In this document: positions 1 through 8,028 of the stretch, in pieces
How positions within the stretch are numbered: the stretch's first letter is position 1
Layout of the letters: each line of letters opens with the position of its first letter
NCBI RefSeq assembly: GCF_000022365.1
Contig: NC_012804.1
Span: 1,860,001-1,924,000, forward strand
Source: Thermococcus gammatolerans EJ3
Lineage (GTDB): Archaea; Methanobacteriota_B; Thermococci; Thermococcales; Thermococcaceae
DNA length: 64,000 nt
Reading direction: 5' to 3'
Position numbers and translations under genes: made by a program
The notes under the pieces: model-generated
Told to the model about the DNA's origin: nothing
Databases searched by the model: none
What the model saw: the letters and a program-made list of their open reading frames with translations, nothing else

Positions 1-1150
1 TGTCGACTATCTGCGGTATCATTCCGAGCTCGACCCTTCCGATAAAGCGCTGGATGGCATCGATAGGCTTCGTCGCGTGAACCACTCCAACCATTCCAAC
101 ACCAGCCAGGCGAAGGTCGGAGTAAATCTTGAAGTCGCTCGTCTTCCTCATCTCGTCGAATATCGTGTAATCGGGCCTCACGAGGAGGAGTATGTCACCG
201 GTCAGCTCCATCTTACCGTTTAAGGCGGTGTACTGAGTTATCTCCTCGCTCACCTGCAGGTCCCTCGGCTTCTCCATAGTCTTCACTATCTTGCCCATGC
301 TCGCGTACCACTCCGCTAAAGCCTGGGCGAAGGTCGTCTTTCCTTCACCGGGCGCTCCGGCTATGAGTATTCCCTCCGCCTTGTCCTTGAGCCTCTCAAG
401 GAGCTTCTCGCTCAGCTCGTAGTCCTCTATGCTGAGTTTTTTAACCGGCCTGACGGCGGTAATCTCTATCCTATCGGCGAAGGGCGGTTTGGCTATGACG
501 ATACGGTAGTTCCTGAGCTGAACGACGGTAGCCCCGGGCTCGTCAAGTTCTATAAAGCTGTCAGGCTCGCGCTTGGCCCTCTCCACTATGTCGTCGGCTA
601 TCTCCTCCAGCTCCTCGTCGCTCAGCGGTTCGTCGCGGATTGGAACAAGCCTCCACTCACCGGGCTTCCCCTTCTTGGCGAGCGGCCTTACCCCTGCCTT
701 GAGGTGGACGCTCATCGTCGTTTCATCGAAGAAGTCCTCGAGGCGGTGGCGAACCTCCCTCTTTGCCGTCAGGTAAATCACGTCGATACCCTTCGCTATG
801 GCTATATCCCTCTGCACCTGGTCGCCGGTGATGAGCGTTGCGTTGAGTTGCTTCGCCGTCTCTCTCACGAGGTGGTCTATCTCGCCGGCCTTGGCCCGTC
901 TAATCTGCCAGAGCTCCGGCCTCTCGCCGTAGAACTCGAGGAGTATCTCTCCCCTGTCGGCCATGTCGCGCAGTTTTTTAAGCTCCTCAAGGCCCGTATG
1001 TCCTATCGCCTTCCCCTCGTTCGCCTGATGCTCTATCTCGGCTATGACCGCTTCCGGAACGACGACCTTGACCTTCTCGTCGAGGGTTGAGAGGAACTGC
1101 GTTAACCTGCCATCAACTATCACGCTCGTGTCAGGAACGAACACTTTCAT
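1..1150 (-). CDS. PINc/VapC-type ATPase (PIN domain + PilT-like ATPase), partial
   Basis: The left window edge cuts this gene: 383 codons from its start are visible and the stop lies outside. Residues 1-130 form a PIN nuclease domain that opens MKVFVPDTSVIVDG (acidic metal ligand in DTS) and contains ITGDQ further on. At about residues 263-271 there is a Walker A, GAPGEGKTT, followed by DYTIFDEM and VGVVHATKP, which resemble the core of PilT/VirB11 secretion ATPases. This fused architecture is known in archaea as the PINc/VapC family ATPase, usually about 600 residues. The PIN part implies RNA cleavage and the ATPase a hexameric motor, but the substrate is not established. The ATG is preceded by AGGTGAG. 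It is divergent from the MinD-like gene. Because the C-terminal part is missing here, a KH domain expected in the family cannot be checked. Confidence 0.85.
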   Translation of the reverse strand, partial: MKVFVPDTSVIVDGRLTQFLSTLDEKVKVVVPEAVIAEIEHQANEGKAIGHTGLEELKKLRDMADRGEILLEFYGERPELWQIRRAKAGEIDHLVRETAKQLNATLITGDQVQRDIAIAKGIDVIYLTAKREVRHRLEDFFDETTMSVHLKAGVRPLAKKGKPGEWRLVPIRDEPLSDEELEEIADDIVERAKREPDSFIELDEPGATVVQLRNYRIVIAKPPFADRIEITAVRPVKKLSIEDYELSEKLLERLKDKAEGILIAGAPGEGKTTFAQALAEWYASMGKIVKTMEKPRDLQVSEEITQYTALNGKMELTGDILLLVRPDYTIFDEMRKTSDFKIYSDLRLAGVGMVGVVHATKPIDAIQRFIGRVELGMIPQIVD

Positions 1151-1247
1151 CTCTCTCACCTGGCCTAACTTGATGGAACGGTTCATAAGGTTTTAGCCTC
1201 CCCTAAAGCTTCATAAAGGTTTAGGAATAAGTCCTATGGGTGGGATC

Positions 1248-1985
1248 ATGGGGCATTTGATATCGATAGCGAGCGGTAAGGGAGGAACCGGCAAGACCAC
1301 GACCACCGCTAACCTCTCCATTGCCCTTGGGAAGCTGGGTAAGAAGGTTCTCGCGATTGACGCCGACCTGACTATGGCCAATCTGAGCCTTGTCATGGGC
1401 ATAGATGACGCGGAAACAACGATCCATGACGTTCTTGCGGGGGAGGCTTCCATCTCCGACGCAATATATCAGACAAGCTTCGAGAACGTCGATCTGATAC
1501 CGGCCGCGATAGACTGGGAGCACGTCAAAAAAGCGGACCCCAGGAAGTTGCCAGGAACTATAAAACCCCTCAAAGGATACTACGACTTCTTGATAATCGA
1601 CTGCCCCGCCGGGCTTCAGATGGATGCGATGAACGCGATGCTGAGCGGCGAGGAGGTTATCCTGATAACGAACCCCGAAATCTCGTGTATAACCGACACA
1701 ATGAAAGTTGGAATCGTCCTTAAGAAGGCAGGTCTAGCTGTTCTTGGCTTCGTGCTCAACCGCTACGGCAGGAGCGAGAACGACATACCCCCGGAGGCCG
1801 CTGAAGAGGTCATGGAGGTTCCACTACTCGTTGTGGTTCCCGAGGATCCGAAGGTCAGGGAGGCAACGCTGGAGGGCGTTCCCGTTGTTGAGTACGATCC
1901 CGATTCTGAGGGAGCCAAGGCCTTCATGAAGCTGGCCGAAGAGGTGCTGAAGATAGCCGGCTTCAAGGCGAGGGTTATGTACTGA
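1248..1985 (+). CDS. MinD/ParA-family P-loop ATPase
   Basis: A 245-residue member of the deviant-Walker ATPase family. The motif KGGTGKTTTT lies at residues 11-20, with the signature lysine of the MinD/ParA class, and a second motif, LAIDADLTMANLS, follows at about 36-48. The conserved DFLIIDCPAG (Walker B region) is also present. Such proteins position membrane or surface machines or partition DNA; thermococcal genomes carry several paralogues and the partner of this one is not evident. An upstream in-frame ATG at 1236 exists, but GGTGGGATC sits just before the ATG at 1248, so that start is preferred. It has no amphipathic C-terminal membrane helix that I can recognise with confidence. The GPN-loop GTPase follows 9 bases downstream, so the two NTPases are probably co-transcribed. 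Confidence 0.88.
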   Translation: MGHLISIASGKGGTGKTTTTANLSIALGKLGKKVLAIDADLTMANLSLVMGIDDAETTIHDVLAGEASISDAIYQTSFENVDLIPAAIDWEHVKKADPRKLPGTIKPLKGYYDFLIIDCPAGLQMDAMNAMLSGEEVILITNPEISCITDTMKVGIVLKKAGLAVLGFVLNRYGRSENDIPPEAAEEVMEVPLLVVVPEDPKVREATLEGVPVVEYDPDSEGAKAFMKLAEEVLKIAGFKARVMY

Positions 1986-1994
1986 GGTGATGCC

Positions 1995-2744
1995 ATGATA
2001 GTTGCCTTTCTCGGAACTGCAGGAAGCGGAAAAACTACAATGGCCGGCTCCTTCGGAAGGTACCTCGAGGAGCAGGGGCATAGCGTCGCCTACGTGAACC
2101 TTGATACAGGGGTAAGAAAGCTCCCCTATGAGCCAGATCTCGACGTGAGGGAGATAGTAACCGTTGAGGAGCTCATGGCCGAGGGATACGGGCCCAACGG
2201 CGCTATAGTGGAAAGCTACGACAGGCTCCTCTCGGAGGTCGGCAGGATAGCACGGGAGATACTCAAACTTGACGGGGAAAGGGAGTACACCCTAATAGAT
2301 ACACCCGGCCAGATGGAGAGCTTCCTCTTCCACGAGTTTGGGGTTAAGCTCATGGAGAGCCTCAGCGACCCCCTCCTCGCCTACCTTTTCGATCCCGAGA
2401 TCCTGAAAAGGCCCCACGACTACTGTTTCGTGAGGTTCTTCGCCCTGATGATAGACCTCCGGCTCGGTACAACGACTGTTCCGGTTCTAAACAAGATCGA
2501 CCTCCTGAGCGAGGAGGAGCTAAATAGACACAAGAAGTACCTCGAGGACATAGAGTACCTCACGGCAAGGCTTAAATTCGATCCAACGATGCAGGGACTT
2601 TTGGCCTACAGGATGTGCTCCTTTTTGCCCGAGGTTTCCCCGCCAGTTAGGGTTGTGTATGCATCAGCCAAGGATGGGAGGGGATTTGATGAGCTGGAGA
2701 CGCTATCCTACGAGCACTACTGCACCTGTGGAGACCTGACGTGA
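1995..2744 (+). CDS. GPN-loop GTPase
   Basis: A 249-residue P-loop GTPase of the GPN (XAB1/Npa3) family. Walker A GTAGSGKT is at residues 7-14 and the family-defining Gly-Pro-Asn motif at 66-68 (within EGYGPNGA), which completes the active site of the partner subunit in the homodimer. TPGQME (switch II), NKIDLL (G4, guanine specificity) and ASAKDG (G5-like) follow in the expected order. The Pyrococcus homologue is a dimeric GTPase; eukaryotic relatives assemble RNA polymerase II, so a chaperone role in polymerase or other complex assembly is a reasonable inference. GAGGTGATGCC precedes the ATG. It forms a two-gene unit with the MinD-like ATPase. Confidence 0.93.
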   Translation: MIVAFLGTAGSGKTTMAGSFGRYLEEQGHSVAYVNLDTGVRKLPYEPDLDVREIVTVEELMAEGYGPNGAIVESYDRLLSEVGRIAREILKLDGEREYTLIDTPGQMESFLFHEFGVKLMESLSDPLLAYLFDPEILKRPHDYCFVRFFALMIDLRLGTTTVPVLNKIDLLSEEELNRHKKYLEDIEYLTARLKFDPTMQGLLAYRMCSFLPEVSPPVRVVYASAKDGRGFDELETLSYEHYCTCGDLT

Positions 2745-2842
2745 ACGAGCGTTCAAAATCCCTTCCCATCCCTGCAAACTCTCCCAAGTGGGAAGTGCTA
2801 AGCCTTTTCTCCTCCCAACCCAACTGATTTGGGTGAGAGAGC

Positions 2843-4282
2843 GTGTGTCTGATTGCAGGTGGAATTGGAGACGTCAGAGAGAGGCTCATAAAAATGGCCC
2901 TGGCTGGAAAACACAGGGGACCGGATGGCTTCGGAGTCTGGACTGACGGAGGGGTGTTGAAATCAGACGATTTCGCGAAGCTGGACGAGATCCCCGAGGG
3001 TAGGATAGGCCTCCTCCAGTGCAGGTTAGCCATGACGGGCTCCAAGGAGTTCATCCAGCCGTTTGTAAACGAACTTGCCCTCGTCCACAACGGTGAGATT
3101 TACAACCACCTCCAGATCAGGGCGTTCCTCGAGGGGAGGGGAGTTTCCTTCGAGAGTGACGTGGACAGTGAGGTAATCCTCAGGCTCATCGAGTTTCTGA
3201 GGGGGAGGGGTCTCAGCCTTCTCCGGGCCGTCAGGGAAGCAATGCGCTGGTTGGAGGGTGACTACGCCGTTGCCTTCTCAGACGACGAGAAGATTTACCT
3301 GTTTCGCGATCCCATCGGAATAAGACCCCTGTACTTCTCCCCCAACGGCTTCTTTGCCAGTGAGAAGAAGGTACTGTGGGCGATCGGTGAAGAGGCCGTT
3401 CCCATTGAGCCGGGCAACCTTGTGACGATCTCGCGGGGGAGCGTCGAGGTGCGTCGCCTCTTGAGCGTTGAGGATCTGAAGCCCGGGACCTTCGCGGCCG
3501 AGAGAGCCCTGAGCTCGCTCGTGAAAACGATCCCCCACTCCGTGAGGCTCAGGTGCGGAAGGAGAACGGGGGTACTTTTTTCCGGAGGTCTCGACAGCTC
3601 GCTCATAGCACTCTTGGCTTCTAAGCACTCTGACGTTGTACTTTACACGGCAGGAGCCGAGGGCAGCCAAGATCTTGAGTGGGCCAGAAAGGTGAGCGAC
3701 ATTCTCGGTCTGGAGCTCAGGGAGTACATCTTTACTGAGGAAGAGGTCGAGGAAGCCCTGAAAAGGATCGTCTTCGCCATTGAGGAACCCAATGCCATGA
3801 ACCTCGCCATTGGGGTTCCCCTCTACTTCGCGACCCTGCTGGCGGGAAGGGACGGGGTTAAGGTGCTCCTGAGCGGTCAGGGCGCGGACGAGCTCTTCGG
3901 GGGCTACGCGAAGTACCTCGAAAGGCCCGAGCTCATGGAGGAGGACATCAAAGCGATGGCCGAGAGGAACCTCGCGAGGGATGACAAGATAGCGATGCTC
4001 AACGGTGTCGAGGGTCGTTTTCCCTATCTGGCCCTTCCGGTCGTCACGACGGCACTGGGCATTCCTGTTAAACTCAAGATACGCGACGGTCACAGAAAGT
4101 TCATCCTGAGGAAGGCCGCTGAGAAGCTGGGACTGCCAGGGGAGGTTGTGGAGAGGGAAAAGAAGGCCGCACAGTACGGCAGCGGCGCCCAGAGGATCAT
4201 AAAAAGGATTGGGAAGAGGAGGGGGCTCACCCCGAGGGAGCTTGCGGAGACCCTCTTCAGGGAAGTCTTTCACTCCTCCTGA
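2843..4282 (+). CDS. Asparagine synthase-like glutamine amidotransferase (AsnB family)
   Basis: A 479-residue protein with an N-terminal class II glutaminase domain and a C-terminal ATP-pyrophosphatase domain. Translation starts at a GTG (GGGTGAGAGA upstream) and puts Cys at position 2, the nucleophile exposed after Met removal; HRGPDGFG and LVHNGEIYNH are the expected glutaminase motifs. The PP-loop FSGGLDSS is near residue 248, and SGQGADELFGGY further on matches the AsnB family. The family transfers glutamine nitrogen to the AMP-activated carboxylate of aspartate. At 479 residues it is shorter than typical AsnB (about 550), and the start is MCLIAGG rather than MCGIAG, so another acceptor cannot be excluded. 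A second, unrelated asparagine synthetase lies at 57260. Its 3' end overlaps the convergent TPR gene by 13 bases. Confidence 0.85.
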   Translation: MCLIAGGIGDVRERLIKMALAGKHRGPDGFGVWTDGGVLKSDDFAKLDEIPEGRIGLLQCRLAMTGSKEFIQPFVNELALVHNGEIYNHLQIRAFLEGRGVSFESDVDSEVILRLIEFLRGRGLSLLRAVREAMRWLEGDYAVAFSDDEKIYLFRDPIGIRPLYFSPNGFFASEKKVLWAIGEEAVPIEPGNLVTISRGSVEVRRLLSVEDLKPGTFAAERALSSLVKTIPHSVRLRCGRRTGVLFSGGLDSSLIALLASKHSDVVLYTAGAEGSQDLEWARKVSDILGLELREYIFTEEEVEEALKRIVFAIEEPNAMNLAIGVPLYFATLLAGRDGVKVLLSGQGADELFGGYAKYLERPELMEEDIKAMAERNLARDDKIAMLNGVEGRFPYLALPVVTTALGIPVKLKIRDGHRKFILRKAAEKLGLPGEVVEREKKAAQYGSGAQRIIKRIGKRRGLTPRELAETLFREVFHSS

Positions 4283-5457
4283 CTTATCCCCTCGGCCTCG
4301 TGGAGCATTTTAACGAGGGGCTCAAGCTCGGGAATCCCCTGCAGGGTATCGTTCGCTATCTCTATAGCCCTGACCTCGTTGTTTCTGTCGAGGTAGTACT
4401 CGGCGTCACAGACAGCAGAGAGAACACGGGTGTCCTTTCTCTGAGCCCCGTAGATCTTGAGGATCGCTATTCTCATGAGGGTGCGGCTCCGAAGGGAGCT
4501 CTCAAGGTTCAGGGACTCCTTATATGCCTTAAAGGCTTCCTTCGTTTTGCCCACCGCGAGGAGGGACTGGGCGAGTTCAAGCAACTTTCTTGCGACGTCC
4601 CTGTCCCTTCCTGCGCTCTGGAATGAGCCTATGACCTGATACGTAATCCTCACGTTGTTGAGGCCTATGAGCTTGGCCCTGTTTGTATTGCCCGCAAGCA
4701 GATACGCGTACTGGGCCTTGAGGAGGTACGTTGTCGTTCCGTCGAGGTTTCCCTCGGAATAAGACAGCTTGCTGGCCTTCTCATAGTTCCTTGCGGCTGT
4801 GTCCATCATCTCGATGTAGTGGGCATCGTAGCCAAATATCTCCAGGACGTAACCGGCGAGCCTGTAAAAGGCCTCCGCTGCGCCAGCTGCGTCACCCTCG
4901 GCCACTTTCTCCTCGGTTATGCGCCCGTATGCAGTGATGAGCTCATCGGCTATGCGCTTTATCGCTTCCTCATCACCCACTATTTTGTAGTAGCGGAATG
5001 CATCTTCATACGCCTTGACAGCAAGCTCTACCTCGCCGTTCTCCATGTAGCTCCTCGCCATGTCCTCGTATATCTCGGCGAAGTACTTGGCGTATTTTCT
5101 CAGGTTCTTCTCGTCCCCAACGGTCGCGAAAACAGAGAGCGTTTTGGTACAGTACTCATTAAGCCGTTCCGTGTCGATGTCGAAGCGGCTGAGTTCCCTC
5201 TCTATGAGGTCTATGTAAAGGGCCGCGCTCTTTAGGAGGGGAGGCCTGGCCTTGTCGGGCTTCTTCAGCCTGTCGAGAAAGAAGTAGCCGAAGTAATAGT
5301 ACAGCCTCGCGGCGTCCTCAAGCTTTTTCTCGTCCTCATACTTCTTTGCCGCACGGAGGATCAGCTTAAGGCCCTCCTTGAGCTCACCTTTTCGGAGGTG
5401 TTCAAAGCCCAGGTGTTCGAGTTCTTCGGGTGAAGCCATATCAGGAATCAGAGCCAA
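4270..5457 (-). CDS. TPR/alpha-SNAP-like helical repeat protein
   Basis: About 395 residues, nearly all helical and rich in Glu, Lys, Ala and aromatic residues, in repeats of 35-40 residues (for example LEDAARLYYYFGYFFLDR, ELAVKAYEDAFRYYK, KEAFKAYKESLNLE) that match tetratricopeptide or alpha-SNAP-type folds. No enzyme motif is visible, so a scaffold role is the only safe statement. The start is uncertain: a TTG at 5457 has GGGGTGAG 5 bases upstream and is chosen; an ATG at 5439 (MASPEELEHLG) has no close binding site but begins the well-ordered helical sequence, and a GTG at 5487 is also open. It converges with and overlaps the AsnB-like gene by 13 bases. It is divergent from nothing nearby on the plus strand; Sua5 lies upstream on the same strand. 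Confidence 0.75.
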   Translation of the reverse strand: MALIPDMASPEELEHLGFEHLRKGELKEGLKLILRAAKKYEDEKKLEDAARLYYYFGYFFLDRLKKPDKARPPLLKSAALYIDLIERELSRFDIDTERLNEYCTKTLSVFATVGDEKNLRKYAKYFAEIYEDMARSYMENGEVELAVKAYEDAFRYYKIVGDEEAIKRIADELITAYGRITEEKVAEGDAAGAAEAFYRLAGYVLEIFGYDAHYIEMMDTAARNYEKASKLSYSEGNLDGTTTYLLKAQYAYLLAGNTNRAKLIGLNNVRITYQVIGSFQSAGRDRDVARKLLELAQSLLAVGKTKEAFKAYKESLNLESSLRSRTLMRIAILKIYGAQRKDTRVLSAVCDAEYYLDRNNEVRAIEIANDTLQGIPELEPLVKMLHEAEGISQEE

Positions 5458-5511
5458 CGTTCTCACCCCGTGATTTGAGGGTCGCACCTATGCAATTCCT
5501 TGGAGATTTTT

Positions 5512-6543
5512 CTATTTAAGTTTATCCGCCCGGATCACCTTGTAGCCGGCGGCCTTCCTGAGACGGTTCATCACCGCCAGACCGAGTCCCCTCTCCTCTA
5601 TCCCTTCCGCGAGTATCACGTCAACCCCCGCTTTGTCCAGCTCTCTGAGCGCGCGGAAAACGTTTCTGGCGACCTCTTCCATACTTTCCCCAAGATGGAA
5701 GAAGGCATCCGCATCGTACTTCTCCGTTGCCATAACACCGACCTTAAGGCCCCTACTCCTGAACTCCTCGACAATCTCCTCCATCTTTCTTCTAACAGCT
5801 TCCCTTGGCCCCTCAACAAGTATAACCTGGGCGTTGGGGGAGTAGTGCTTATATTTCATACCCGGGGCCTTCGCAAGGTTCACCTCAATCCCCTTTACCG
5901 CAGGATGCACATCAACTCTGCCTATGACCCTTTCAATATCCTCGAGGGGAAGGCCGCCCGGCCTCAGAAGAACTGGAACCTCCCCCGTGAGATCAAGAAC
6001 CGTTGACTCAACACCTATCGGCGTGGGACCCCCGTCGATTATACACTCAATCCTTCCGTAGAAATCGTCCACGACGTGATCCGCTTCCGTTGGGCTGGGT
6101 TTCCCGCTTATGTTGGCTGAAGGAGCCGCTATCGGCCTTCCACTGAGCCTTATGAGTTCAAGCGCTATCGGATGGGCCGGCATCCTCACCGCCACAGTGT
6201 CCAAGCCGCCCGTCGTTACCGAGGGAACTTTCTCCCCCTTGGGCAGAACTAGGGTAAGCGGACCGGGCCAAAAACGTTCGGCAAGCCTGAGGGCAACCTC
6301 AGGAACTTCCCTCGCAAGCTCAAAGAGCCATTCACTCTCGGCTATGTGGATTATGAGGGGATTATCAGCGGGTCTGCCCTTGGCCTCGAAGATCCTCCTG
6401 ACCGCCCTCTCATTCAGGGCATCGGCGCCAAGACCGTAAACAGTCTCGGTGGGGAATGCAACGAGCTTTCCCTCTACTATGAGCCTTGCTGCGACCTTCA
6501 ATCGCTCATCCGGGCCGGCCCTCATGGGGATTACAATGGTCAC
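5512..6543 (-). CDS. sua5: Threonylcarbamoyl-AMP synthase (Sua5/YrdC)
   Basis: A 343-residue full-length Sua5. It makes threonylcarbamoyl-AMP from threonine, bicarbonate and ATP, the first step of the universal t6A37 modification of tRNAs reading ANN codons. The YrdC-type domain covers about residues 15-205 (GKLVAFPTETVYGLGADA, then GRPADNPLIIHI, APSANISGKPSPT, STVLDLTG), and the archaeal C-terminal Sua5 domain follows (PGMKYKHYSPNAQV onward). GGGGTGAGG favours the GTG at 6543 (MTIVIPMRAG) over the TTG immediately before it. The gene lies 4-7 bases after the preceding minus-strand hypothetical gene, so the two form one unit. Downstream the strand has a short gap before the TPR gene. Confidence 0.95.
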   Translation of the reverse strand: MTIVIPMRAGPDERLKVAARLIVEGKLVAFPTETVYGLGADALNERAVRRIFEAKGRPADNPLIIHIAESEWLFELAREVPEVALRLAERFWPGPLTLVLPKGEKVPSVTTGGLDTVAVRMPAHPIALELIRLSGRPIAAPSANISGKPSPTEADHVVDDFYGRIECIIDGGPTPIGVESTVLDLTGEVPVLLRPGGLPLEDIERVIGRVDVHPAVKGIEVNLAKAPGMKYKHYSPNAQVILVEGPREAVRRKMEEIVEEFRSRGLKVGVMATEKYDADAFFHLGESMEEVARNVFRALRELDKAGVDVILAEGIEERGLGLAVMNRLRKAAGYKVIRADKLK

Positions 6544-6550
6544 CAAAGCC

Positions 6551-6976
6551 TCACCCCTGCGGCTTTATCTCAACTCTCGGCAGGGGAATATGGTAAGGGA
6601 GGCGCATCTCCTTGGCGATCACGAAGAGGAGCGGGCTTATCTCGGCGGTGAGGAAGTTTATAACCTCCGCAAACACCTCGGGGGGAACCTTCCTCTCAAC
6701 CTCCCACGTGTCGAGGATTCTATCCACGTCCTCCCTCCTCTGCGGCAGGTACATAACGGCCCCCTCTATGAGCCCCTCGGCTATCTCGGGCCTGTAGGTT
6801 ATCTCGTACTTGAAGAGTATTTCAACCCCGTTCATCCTCCCCGTGGGACTTCTAATCTCGCCAAGCCTCATATCCCTGACCTTGGGCGTCAGGTTGACCT
6901 CAATCCTGCCCCCAATCGGTGGTACTCCCTTCTTTTCGAACTCTATCTTTGTCAGATTGATCCCTATTACCGGCAT
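6551..6976 (-). CDS. Conserved hypothetical protein upstream of sua5
   Basis: A 141-residue acidic/hydrophobic protein beginning MPVIGINLTKIEFEKKG. No domain is recognised with certainty. Alternating beta-strand pattern in the first half (RIEVNLTPKVRDMRLG, GVEILFKYEITYRPEIAEG) followed by two helices near the C-terminus (EVFAEVINFLTAEISPLLFVIAKE) resembles the SecB-like chaperone fold, but this is only an impression of pattern. There is no signal peptide or membrane segment. The ATG at 6976 has GGTGGAG 3-10 bases upstream and is preferred to a GTG at 6988. It is divergent from the nucleotidyltransferase at 7039 and runs directly into sua5, which suggests co-transcription but says little about function. 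Confidence 0.7.
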   Translation of the reverse strand: MPVIGINLTKIEFEKKGVPPIGGRIEVNLTPKVRDMRLGEIRSPTGRMNGVEILFKYEITYRPEIAEGLIEGAVMYLPQRREDVDRILDTWEVERKVPPEVFAEVINFLTAEISPLLFVIAKEMRLPYHIPLPRVEIKPQG

Positions 6977-7038
6977 CTTCTCCACCAAAGCTCGCTCTTG
7001 ACGATCCCCTTAAAAAGGTGAGCGGTGAAGTGGATGCG

Positions 7039-7743
7039 ATGCCGAGGGAAAAGGTAGTGAAGATATGGGACGAGCGCGAGGTAATCTACACTCCCAAGAG
7101 GTGGCGCTACCTCTGGGAGAAAAGGGAGAAGGCGCTTAAGATTATGGAGCGTTTAGCCCAGTTCGACCCCCTGCTCTACGGGAGCGTTGCGAGGGGAGAC
7201 GTGAGAAGGGACAGCGACATAGACATATTCATCCCGATTAAGGTTCCGAGCTATCTCATCGAGCTTGCCCTTGAGGGCCTCGTGAGGAGAAGGAAGATAG
7301 TCATGGCAACTCCCTGGCACCTGATAAAGGGCGTGATTGAGATTGACGAAGAAACGACCGTGACGTTTCCCCTCATCGAGCCGACCGACAGGGAGCTGGA
7401 CTTCTACCGCTGGGGAGGGGCCGTTGATTTATGGGGCGTCAAAACCAAGGAGCGCGTTCCGGGCGTCAATAAGAAGCTGATTCTGATAATTCCCACCGAG
7501 AGGGGCCACATCGAGCGCGAGGTGGTTGGAAGGGAGAGCGAGGTCGCCAGAATCCTCGGCGTGAGCGTTGAGGTCGTTACCGAGCGCGTCCACGTCCTCA
7601 CGAGGAGGGACGCGATTGGGAGGACTGGCATTTACCTCAACGAAGAGGTTCCAGACTGGATGACCTTCGAGGAGGCCCTGAAAATCATCGCCGACCGCGA
7701 CCCGAACGTCAGGAGGAAGGTGCGGGAGCGGGGAGGGGTTTAG
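7039..7743 (+). CDS. Nucleotidyltransferase domain protein
   Basis: A protein of about 234 residues in the polymerase-beta-like nucleotidyltransferase superfamily. The defining motif YGSVARGDVRRDSDIDIFI (GS, then two Asp that bind Mg-NTP) is near residues 50-68, and a third acidic position is plausible in VIEIDEETTV. The C-terminal third contains a possible helix-turn-helix (ESEVARILGVSVEVVTERVHVL). The family moves NMP onto proteins, RNA or small molecules; the acceptor is unknown. The start is ambiguous among GTG 7018, GTG 7030 and ATG 7039; the ATG is used, with GGTGAAGTGG upstream. It is divergent from the 6551-6976 gene, and its stop codon is directly followed in the same frame by the decayed stretch at 7744-7917. 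Confidence 0.8.
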   Translation: MPREKVVKIWDEREVIYTPKRWRYLWEKREKALKIMERLAQFDPLLYGSVARGDVRRDSDIDIFIPIKVPSYLIELALEGLVRRRKIVMATPWHLIKGVIEIDEETTVTFPLIEPTDRELDFYRWGGAVDLWGVKTKERVPGVNKKLILIIPTERGHIEREVVGRESEVARILGVSVEVVTERVHVLTRRDAIGRTGIYLNEEVPDWMTFEEALKIIADRDPNVRRKVRERGGV

Positions 7744-7917
7744 CAACCCTTATATTTCTCATCGAGAAACCAAGAGCTTGAAAAGAGGCGGGAGATCCTG
7801 AAAAAGACCGCAGGGATTCTGAAAACTGAAAAGCCAGCCAAGGAGCTCAAGGTGGAGCCGTATGAAGAGTTTTATAGGGTTTTCGAGTTAATTAACAGAG
7901 AAGACACCTGGGAATAG
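7744..7917 (+). pseudogene. Decayed small reading frame, start codon lost
   Basis: After the stop of the nucleotidyltransferase the same frame stays open for 57 codons and ends in TAG. It reads through a charged, helix-rich stretch (ELEKRREILKKTAG, then EPYEEFYRVFELINRED) that looks like genuine protein and has codon use like its neighbours, but there is no ATG, and the only internal GTG comes late without a binding site. A TATA-like CCTTATATTT lies at 7748-7757. The simplest reading is the C-terminal end of a small gene, perhaps an antitoxin, whose start has been lost. Readthrough of the TAG is possible but there is no sign for it. Confidence 0.35.
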
Positions 7918-7934
7918 CCAGGTAATAGTCGCGG

Positions 7935-7980
7935 ACTACATACAGTACAACCCCTTATAAACCCTTGTACTACACACAGT
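7935..7980. promoter_or_regulatory. Repeat-flanked TATA box (operator-like), no obvious gene
   Basis: Two near-identical 12-mers, ACTACATACAGT at 7935-7946 and ACTACACACAGT at 7969-7980, lie 34 bases apart and bracket a TATA-like CTTATAAAC at 7954-7962. The outer flanks also pair as an imperfect inverted repeat (GGACT...AGTCC and GTACAA...TTGTAC). This is the layout of an archaeal promoter with operators on either side. No credible gene starts downstream on either strand: serS ends at 8029 on the minus strand, and to the left lies the decayed frame. Confidence 0.45.
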
Positions 7981-8028
7981 CCAAGAAGCGTGGATTATAA
8001 GCAAAAGGGGCAAAAGGGAGAAAGGAGC

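Noticed and set aside
3278-4273. 331-codon minus-strand frame opposite the AsnB-like gene
   Set aside because: Antisense shadow of a well-supported gene; the translated sequence is rich in Arg/Pro/Leu without domain signatures and has no binding site.
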